Of a stretch of 64,000 nt of DNA, positions 59,086 through 64,000 are shown one piece after another (position 1 is the first letter of the stretch; every line of letters starts with the position of its first letter). A model generated the notes under the pieces. That model had not been told where the DNA came from. It did no database searches and saw nothing but the letters and a program-made list of their open reading frames with translations. The translations under genes and the position numbers were made by a program. The DNA is from Pontibacter aquaedesilientis. GTDB lineage: Bacteria > Bacteroidota > Bacteroidia > Cytophagales > Hymenobacteraceae. The stretch lies in contig NZ_JACXAJ010000002.1 in NCBI RefSeq assembly GCF_014773225.1, positions 310,001 to 374,000 on the forward strand, in the 5' to 3' direction.

Positions 59086-61686
59086 TTATTCGGTGGATTT
59101 TTCACCGTCGCCAGACGACTTAGTTGGTTCAGTCTCTTCTTCTCCATCGTTCAAAGCGCTTTTGTTCTTTTTACCATTGCTCTTCTTCGATGTGAAAATC
59201 AGTTTCTCTTCACCTTCCTTGTAATCTACCATCATGGTGTCGCCTTGTGCGATCTCGGCTTTAAGTATTTCCTCCGCAATCGGATCTTCGATATACTTCT
59301 GAATAGCGCGGTTTAGCGGACGGGCACCATACTTCGGATCATAGCCTTTTTCAGCCACAAAATCCTTGGCTTTATCGGTGAGTTCGATCTTGTAGCCAAG
59401 CGCATCAATACGCTTGAACAGCTTGCCGAGCGACAGTTCGATGATCTTGTGCATGTCCTCACGACCAAGTGAGTTGAACACAATCACATCATCCAGACGG
59501 TTCAGGAACTCAGGCGAGAAGGTTTTCTTCAGCGCACTGGCAATTGTGCCTTTCATGATGTCATCCACATTCTCCTGCTTGCTCTTCGACATGAAACCGA
59601 TACCGGCACCAAAGTCCTGCAGATCGCGGGCACCTATATTAGAAGTCATGATGATGATCGTGTTACGGAAGTCAACCTTGCGGCCCAAGCCATCTGTCAG
59701 GATACCATCATCCAACACTTGCAACAACAGGTTGTATACATCCGGGTGCGCTTTCTCAATCTCGTCAAGGAGTACCACAGAGTATGGCTTGCGGCGGATC
59801 TTCTCCGTCAGTTGACCACCTTCTTCGTAGCCAACGTAGCCCGGAGGTGCTCCCACTAAGCGAGATACACTGAACTTTTCCATGTACTCACTCATGTCGA
59901 TACGCACCAGCGCGTCGTCTTTGTCAAACAGGTAAGTAGCCAGTACTTTGGCAAGCTCCGTTTTACCTACACCAGTCGGACCCAGGAATACGAACGAGCC
60001 GATCGGCTTTTTCGGATCTTTCAGGCCAACGCGGGTACGCTGGATGGCTTTCACCAGTTGCTTGATAGCTTTCTCCTGACCGATTACTTTTCCGCTCAGT
60101 TCGTCGGCCATATTCAATAGCTTCTGGCCTTCGTTTTGGGCGATACGCTTTACGGGTATACCTGTCATCATGGCAATAACCTCTGCCACATTTTCCTCTT
60201 TTACCGTATAGCGCTTCTTCTTGGTCTCCTCTTCCCAGTTCTTTTTAGCTGACTCGAGCTGGTCTATCAGTTTTTTCTCTTTGTCACGCAGCTGGGCAGC
60301 CTCTTCGTATTTCTGGCTCTTCACCACACGGTTTTTCTCGCCTTTGATGTTCTCGATCTGCTCTTCAAGTTTCAGGATATCTTCAGGCACCACAATGTTG
60401 TTGATGTGCACACGTGCACCGGCTTCATCGAGTACGTCGATGGCCTTGTCTGGCAAAAAGCGGTCACTCATGTAACGATCACTGAACTTCACGCAGGCCT
60501 CAATCGCCTTGTCAGTGTAGTTCACGTGGTGGTGATCCTGGTATTTGTCCTTGATGTTATTCAGGATCTCAACCGTTTCTTCCGGCGTGGTAGGGTCTAC
60601 CATCACAATCTGGAAACGACGGGCAAGCGCACCGTCTTTCTCGATGTACTGGCGGTACTCATCGAGCGTAGTTGCACCAATGCATTGGATCTCGCCACGG
60701 GCAAGTGCCGGCTTAAACATATTGGATGCATCCAGCGAGCCAGAGGCACCACCAGCACCCACAATCGTGTGTAACTCATCGATGAACAGGATCACGTCCG
60801 GAGACTTCTCCAGCTCGTTCATCACGGCTTTCATACGTTCCTCGAACTGACCACGGTACTTCGTGCCAGCCACCAGCGAGGCCAAATCAAGGGTTACCAC
60901 GCGCTTGTTGAAGAGCACACGGCTTACCTTTTTCTGCACAATGCGCAAGGCAAGTCCCTCAGCGATAGCAGTTTTACCAACGCCAGGCTCACCAATCAGG
61001 ATCGGGTTATTCTTTTTGCGGCGGCTCAGTACCTGTGCCACGCGTTCAATTTCTTTCTCACGGCCCACAATCGGGTCGAGTTTGTCATCTTCTGCCAATT
61101 TGGTCAGGTCGCGGCCAAAGTTATCGAGCACCGGGGTGCGTGATTTTTCGCCGGGTTTCTTGCTCGAGCTGCTGCCAGCCCGGGAAGAAGAGCCAAATAA
61201 TTTGTCAGAATCATCACTATCGTCTGTGTCAGACGACGCCAGTGGATTATTGCTATGATAATCCAAAGAGTCTCTTATCGCTTCGTAGTTCACGTTGAAT
61301 TTCGCTAAGATTTGTGAAGAAATATTGTCCTCATCCCGAAGGATGGATAATAAGAGGTGTTCAGTACCTATTATATCACTCTTGAAGATTTTGGCCTCCA
61401 GGTAAGTAATCTTAAGCACCTTCTCTGTTTGTTTGGTAAGCGGGATGCTGCCGGTGATGCTGCTGTTCTGAGAAGCGGTGTTTCGGGTAGCCTGCTCCAA
61501 AGCGTACTTCAGTTCATCTATCGAAACGCCCAGCTTCTTCAGCAAGGCAATGGCAGTACCTTCTCCTTCCCGGATCATGCCCAGCACCAAATGCTCGGTG
61601 CCAATGTAGTCATGCCCAAGTCGGATAGCTTCCTCACGGCTGAGTGAGATAACCTCTTTCACTCTGTTTGAGAATTTAGCTTCCAT
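59086..61686 (-). CDS. clpC: ATP-dependent Clp protease ATP-binding subunit ClpC
   Basis: This 866-residue Hsp100 unfoldase feeds proteins to ClpP. It has an N-terminal double Clp-N domain ([33 protein letters not shown]), a Ser/Asp-rich linker (about residues 150-185), AAA module 1 with Walker A GEPGVGKT, a UVR-containing middle region (about 440-490, [18 protein letters not shown]) typical of ClpC, AAA module 2 with [12 protein letters not shown], and a D2-small domain. The C-terminus is charged and low-complexity ([18 protein letters not shown]). Confidence 0.95.
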   Translation of the reverse strand: MEAKFSNRVKEVISLSREEAIRLGHDYIGTEHLVLGMIREGEGTAIALLKKLGVSIDELKYALEQATRNTASQNSSITGSIPLTKQTEKVLKITYLEAKIFKSDIIGTEHLLLSILRDEDNISSQILAKFNVNYEAIRDSLDYHSNNPLASSDTDDSDDSDKLFGSSSRAGSSSSKKPGEKSRTPVLDNFGRDLTKLAEDDKLDPIVGREKEIERVAQVLSRRKKNNPILIGEPGVGKTAIAEGLALRIVQKKVSRVLFNKRVVTLDLASLVAGTKYRGQFEERMKAVMNELEKSPDVILFIDELHTIVGAGGASGSLDASNMFKPALARGEIQCIGATTLDEYRQYIEKDGALARRFQIVMVDPTTPEETVEILNNIKDKYQDHHHVNYTDKAIEACVKFSDRYMSDRFLPDKAIDVLDEAGARVHINNIVVPEDILKLEEQIENIKGEKNRVVKSQKYEEAAQLRDKEKKLIDQLESAKKNWEEETKKKRYTVKEENVAEVIAMMTGIPVKRIAQNEGQKLLNMADELSGKVIGQEKAIKQLVKAIQRTRVGLKDPKKPIGSFVFLGPTGVGKTELAKVLATYLFDKDDALVRIDMSEYMEKFSVSRLVGAPPGYVGYEEGGQLTEKIRRKPYSVVLLDEIEKAHPDVYNLLLQVLDDGILTDGLGRKVDFRNTIIIMTSNIGARDLQDFGAGIGFMSKSKQENVDDIMKGTIASALKKTFSPEFLNRLDDVIVFNSLGREDMHKIIELSLGKLFKRIDALGYKIELTDKAKDFVAEKGYDPKYGARPLNRAIQKYIEDPIAEEILKAEIAQGDTMMVDYKEGEEKLIFTSKKSNGKKNKSALNDGEEETEPTKSSGDGEKSTE

Positions 61687-61802
61687 GTATACTTTATAAA
61701 AAAATGTAAAGGTCTAAAAATGTTGTAACTGGTTGAGGTTAACAGGATAAGCCTCTGTTTTTAACAAGTCCTGCAGTACAAAGGTTTAGTTTTGCAGTGG
61801 CA

Positions 61803-62408
61803 TTATTGTAAGTAGGAGAGCGACTTCGGACCCTGTGTAAACAACAAGTCAATTATACTAAGGTCTTGTACAAATTGTTTGCCAAATACTTGCGTATAGG
61901 GTTGTACGTACAAGTTGTCAGGAATGATTTTAGGATGAATCCTATTTCTGAGGTCGAGCACCCCCGCTGGATGCTCTGATTGAAAGTTGTCTGTGAAGCC
62001 TATTGCCCGATCCAGTTTCAGAAATTTAAGATAAAGCCGCAATAAATCAACGTTCAGGTCAAACAAATATTTCGGCTGCCGCTCATATACCTCCCGGATA
62101 TAGTCGCTGTAAAACTCGAAATAAGGCGCCCGGCCATAGGCGGCCTGTATGGTGCGCCAGTGCACGTTGTACCATTTCTGGCTATAGTCAATCTCTATTT
62201 CCGTAATAGGGGTCTTGTCTTTGCTGCTGCCACGCAGCACCGGCACGCTAAGCTGCACCATGCCCTGTGCCGTGAGCACATGGCAACGACTACGGTAGCT
62301 TTGTTTTACGTAGTTTTCGTTTTTCTCCAGCAGTAAACCATCCGACTTTAGTGCCTGCGTGAAGTACTGGATGGGAGGGTGGTACATGATTTCGGTAAGA
62401 AGAAGCAA
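61803..62408 (-). CDS. WbqC family protein
   Basis: This 201-residue protein belongs to the WbqC-like family (YHPPIQYF near the N-terminus, NYVKQSYRSRCHVLTAQGMVQLSVPV, and WRTIQAAYGRAPYFEFYSDYIREVY). Members lie in O-antigen or exopolysaccharide loci in other bacteria and their biochemical role is unclear. No glycan gene is adjacent here except the lauroyl-type acyltransferase gene nearby, so its role cannot be inferred. The start is immediately followed upstream by a word array. Confidence 0.85.
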   Translation of the reverse strand: MLLLTEIMYHPPIQYFTQALKSDGLLLEKNENYVKQSYRSRCHVLTAQGMVQLSVPVLRGSSKDKTPITEIEIDYSQKWYNVHWRTIQAAYGRAPYFEFYSDYIREVYERQPKYLFDLNVDLLRLYLKFLKLDRAIGFTDNFQSEHPAGVLDLRNRIHPKIIPDNLYVQPYTQVFGKQFVQDLSIIDLLFTQGPKSLSYLQ

Positions 62409-62411
62409 GGG

Positions 62412-62462
62412 AGTATGGAAGTTAAAAAGTTAGAGAGTTTGGGAGTTAGAAAGTTTAGAGCT
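62412..62462. repeat. Word array upstream of the WbqC-like gene
   Basis: AAGTTAAAAAGTTAGAGAG, TTTGGGAGTTAGAAAG and TTTAGAGCTGC follow one another. They are the same word family as at 5738-5772 and 6838-6900, over 55 kb away. Confidence 0.7.
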
Positions 62463-62497
62463 GCAAATTCTGAGTCTCAAGCTGAAGTGCAAATTGT

Positions 62498-62637
62498 CTG
62501 CTATTTCGGATTTGTAATCCGGAATCGTCTGTTTTGCGGATTTTCAATCCGCTTGCCTGCCGATAGCAACTGCATTTGCTAAGCGGATTACAAATCCGCT
62601 GGCCATGAACTTCCGGATTGCAAGTCCGAAAGAGCAG
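62498..62637. repeat. REP-like element of four hairpins
   Basis: Four short palindromic hairpins occur in a row: CGGATT-TGT-AATCCG (62507-62521), GCGGATT-TTC-AATCCGC (62536-62552), AGCGGATT-ACA-AATCCGCT (62582-62600) and CCGGATT-GCA-AGTCCG (about 62613-62628). Outer ends CTGCTATTTCGGATTTG and its inverted near-copy (ends at 62637) enclose the set. This is the pattern of REP/BIME elements mobilised by REP-associated transposases; no transposase gene is present. Confidence 0.78.
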
Positions 62638-62748
62638 TTTTACAGCCCTCTTTATACCTGCAGTCCTGCGACCTGTGTCTTACAACCTATGTCCTTTCCC
62701 TGCTAAATAAGCATGATTTCTTTAATTTCATAATGCAAGTATAGGTCG

Positions 62749-62756
62749 TACCTTTG
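62749..62756 (+). promoter_or_regulatory. Promoter -7 element (TACCTTTG) for the acyltransferase
   Basis: Exact TAnnTTTG match 16 bases before the chosen GTG start at 62772. The expected transcription start falls between them, giving a very short leader. The -33 region (ATTTC around 62725) is weak. Confidence 0.6.
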
Positions 62757-62771
62757 CAGGCGATTATACCC

Positions 62772-63680
62772 GTGAAAGAAACTCCGAACATACCTGCCCT
62801 GTATTTCCCGCTCTGGTGGTTGCTCAAAGGCCTGTCTTTGTTGCCGTTGTCAGTGCTATACCTGCTAGCCGACTTTTTGTTTGTGCTGGTATATTATATT
62901 ATCGGCTACCGCAAAAAAGTCGTGTTTCAAAATTTGCGCAATTCCTTTCCTGAAAAGCCAGAGAAGGAAATACAAGGTATAGCCAAAGCCTTCTACCGAC
63001 AGTTCCCCGACCTGATCATGGAGATTTTGAAACTAGCCTCGATGGACGCAGCCGAAATGAGACGTCGCATTGTGTTCTCCAACCAGGAGCTGCTGGATAA
63101 TTTTGTGCGGCAAGGCAAGACCGTCATCACGATGGGGTCTCATTCCGGAAACTGGGAATGGGTGTTGCCAGCCGGAGCGGTGCAGTTTGGTTTCCCGGCC
63201 GAAGGGATCTACCGCCCCCTCAAGAGCAAGTTCTTTGAGGAGTTTATGCTATACCTGCGAGGTCGGCTTGGTGCCCGCCTCATCAAGATGAAGGACACCA
63301 TGCGCGACTTTGTGCGGAACCGCAAAACAGCGCGGGTGGTTGCCATGCTGTCGGACCAAACGCCCCCTTACGGAGAGATACAGTTCTGGACAACATTTCT
63401 AAATCAGGATACCCCTTTCTTTGTCGGGGCCGAGAAGTTAGCCAATGCCTTTGGCTGCCCGGTGCTGTTTCTGGATGTGGAACGGGAAAAACGCGGTCAT
63501 TACCGACTTACTTTCGAAGTGCTGTCCGACGGAAACTCTAAACCCGAAGAAGGCGCATTCCCCATCACGGAAGCCTTTGCTCAAAAACTGGAGTCCTCGA
63601 TCCGCCGCAACCCCGCCAACTACCTCTGGACGCACAAGCGATGGAAACACCAGCGGCCGCAGGCCGCAAGTTCTGAGTAA
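62772..63680 (+). CDS. Lipid A lauroyl-type acyltransferase (LpxL/HtrB family)
   Basis: This 302-residue membrane-bound acyltransferase adds a secondary acyl chain to lipid A or a related glycolipid. It has an N-terminal hydrophobic anchor (LKGLSLLPLSVLYLLADFLFVLVYYII, about residues 18-44), the VFQNLRNSFPEKPEKE block, and the catalytic H-x4-E in MGSHSGNWEW. SDQTPPYGEIQFWTTFL lies further on. The GTG at 62772 is preferred because the upstream TTG at 62754 lies inside the promoter -7 box. The stop codon is in a word-array repeat. Confidence 0.88.
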   Translation: MKETPNIPALYFPLWWLLKGLSLLPLSVLYLLADFLFVLVYYIIGYRKKVVFQNLRNSFPEKPEKEIQGIAKAFYRQFPDLIMEILKLASMDAAEMRRRIVFSNQELLDNFVRQGKTVITMGSHSGNWEWVLPAGAVQFGFPAEGIYRPLKSKFFEEFMLYLRGRLGARLIKMKDTMRDFVRNRKTARVVAMLSDQTPPYGEIQFWTTFLNQDTPFFVGAEKLANAFGCPVLFLDVEREKRGHYRLTFEVLSDGNSKPEEGAFPITEAFAQKLESSIRRNPANYLWTHKRWKHQRPQAASSE

Positions 63681-63757
63681 TGAGTTCTGAGTCCCGAGTT
63701 GATTTTCCAGGTTATTTGCACAAACTCATAACTCATAACTCGAGACTCAGAACTCCT
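63674..63757. repeat. Inverted word array between the acyltransferase and the partial gene
   Basis: Left words (GAGTAATGAGTTCTGAGTCCCGAGTTG) and right words (CAAACTCATAACTCATAACTCGAGACTCAGAACTCC) are complementary, forming an imperfect inverted pair with a 22-base centre. The stop codons of both flanking convergent genes lie at or inside the array. Confidence 0.75.
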
Positions 63758-64000
63758 AAAGATACTCCTCTACATCACCTGCGCCTTCTCTGAGCACCTC
63801 AAAATTATTGGCGGCATCGACTACAGTAGAGGCCACATTGTTGCCGGGGCCGCCATCGATTACGGCGTCCACTAGGTTGCGGTATTTATCATAGATCAGT
63901 TCTGGGTCGGTGCTGTACTCGATCACTTCGTCTTCGTCGTGGATGGACGTGGAGAGGATGGGGTTACCGAGCTCCTGCACCAGTGCCAGGGCAATTTTGT
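63756..64000 (-). CDS. YciO/YrdC/TsaC-family protein, C-terminal part (partial)
   Basis: The frame is open to the window end and encodes at least 80 residues, including ALVQELGNPILSTSI, YDKYRNLVDAVIDGGPG and the final ASTVVDAAN...VLREGAGDVEEYL. This fits the C-terminal half of the YrdC-like domain, in which STSI and DGGPG segments resemble TsaC/YciO proteins that make or bind threonylcarbamoyl-adenylate for tRNA t6A. Which subgroup it belongs to cannot be told without the N-terminal half, which lies outside the window. Confidence 0.78.
   Translation of the reverse strand, partial: KIALALVQELGNPILSTSIHDEDEVIEYSTDPELIYDKYRNLVDAVIDGGPGNNVASTVVDAANNFEVLREGAGDVEEYL

Larger units (their letters stand above)
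1..64000. repeat. Dispersed over-represented word AGGTATA/TATACCT
   Basis: The heptamer AGGTATA and its complement recur through the whole window in both orientations, inside genes and in spacers. In positions 1-10000 I counted by eye 28 GGTATA/TATACC hexamers, 18 of them the heptamer; random expectation is about 5 and about 1. Extended forms are often CAGGTATAG and GCTATACCTG. In genes it usually encodes Gly-Ile (GGT-ATA) or Ile-Pro (ATA-CCT), as in coaB (24737-24755), aroB and mutL. Spacer copies include 265, 380, 15715-15740 (two), 26149-26170 (two), 44077 and 46191. Counts are manual and need a computed check. Confidence 0.75.

Noticed and set aside
1-64000. tRNA, rRNA, CRISPR array, insertion sequence or prophage genes
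   Set aside because: No cloverleaf, no direct-repeat array with regular spacers, no transposase or phage proteins were seen.

Overview
The window looks like a chromosomal segment of a Bacteroidota bacterium of the order Cytophagales, most plausibly Hymenobacteraceae (Pontibacter-like); the genus is an inference. Supporting signs: a type IX secretion (T9SS) sorting domain on a large secreted nuclease, a PorD/DUF4835 gene, a bacillithiol gene (bshA), a fused SerB-SerA enzyme, a GH3/serine-hydrolase fusion, the Bacteroidota-type omega subunit, promoters with a TAnnTTTG -7 element, and intermediate GC content. I see no rRNA, tRNA, CRISPR array, insertion sequence or prophage gene. It is mostly core genome.

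Layout. 1-5 kb: end of dnaJ, an ABC-2 exporter pair, then an AT-richer patch (DUF2513 protein, ChaN-like protein, small membrane protein) and an A-type Fe-S carrier. 5.7-9 kb: complete phosphorylated serine pathway in two genes (SerC-like aminotransferase and SerB-SerA fusion). 9.3-13.5 kb: bshA and a GH3-serine hydrolase fusion. 13.8-17.6 kb: mutL and two rhomboid proteases. 18.4-20.9 kb: mdh and tilS on the minus strand. 21-29 kb: plus-strand run of OstA-like protein, bamD, rpoZ, coaC, coaB, porD, an Sm/Hfq-like small protein, recN and fabI (envelope biogenesis, transcription, CoA, DNA repair, fatty acids). 29.4-32 kb: cupin, Kazal lipoprotein and three consecutive YtxH-type stress proteins. 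32-36 kb: lysS, an unknown gene and a Cys/Met-metabolism PLP enzyme. 36.3-44 kb: secreted T9SS nuclease, gamma-glutamyltransferase, Prc protease. 44-49 kb: GDSL esterase, stress/envelope proteins, and an ECF sigma factor paired with a membrane protein that fuses an anti-sigma-like N-terminus to a trypsin-like protease. 49.4-54.8 kb: proline dehydrogenase and the shikimate genes DAHP synthase-chorismate mutase, aroB, aroA. 54.8-64 kb: solute-binding protein, tandem paralogous small membrane proteins, M42 peptidase, acyl-CoA carboxylase beta, clpC, WbqC-like protein, lauroyl-type acyltransferase and a partial YciO/TsaC protein.

Three sequence-level signals are not explained by the genes. (1) A short word, AGGTATA/TATACCT (often CAGGTATAG or GCTATACCTG), is strongly over-represented on both strands in genes and spacers; by-eye counts in the first 10 kb are 18 heptamers against about 1 expected. 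In genes it appears as the codon pairs GGT-ATA (Gly-Ile) and ATA-CCT (Ile-Pro). (2) Many spacers contain degenerate quasi-tandem word arrays (for example variants of GTTAGAGAGTTTGGGAGTTTAG) that often begin inside or at a stop codon and sometimes face an inverted copy. (3) Two composite hairpin elements (about 120 and 140 bp) resemble REP/MITE-type repeats. These, together with the Hfq-like protein and the sigma/anti-sigma-protease pair, are the best candidates for undescribed biology.
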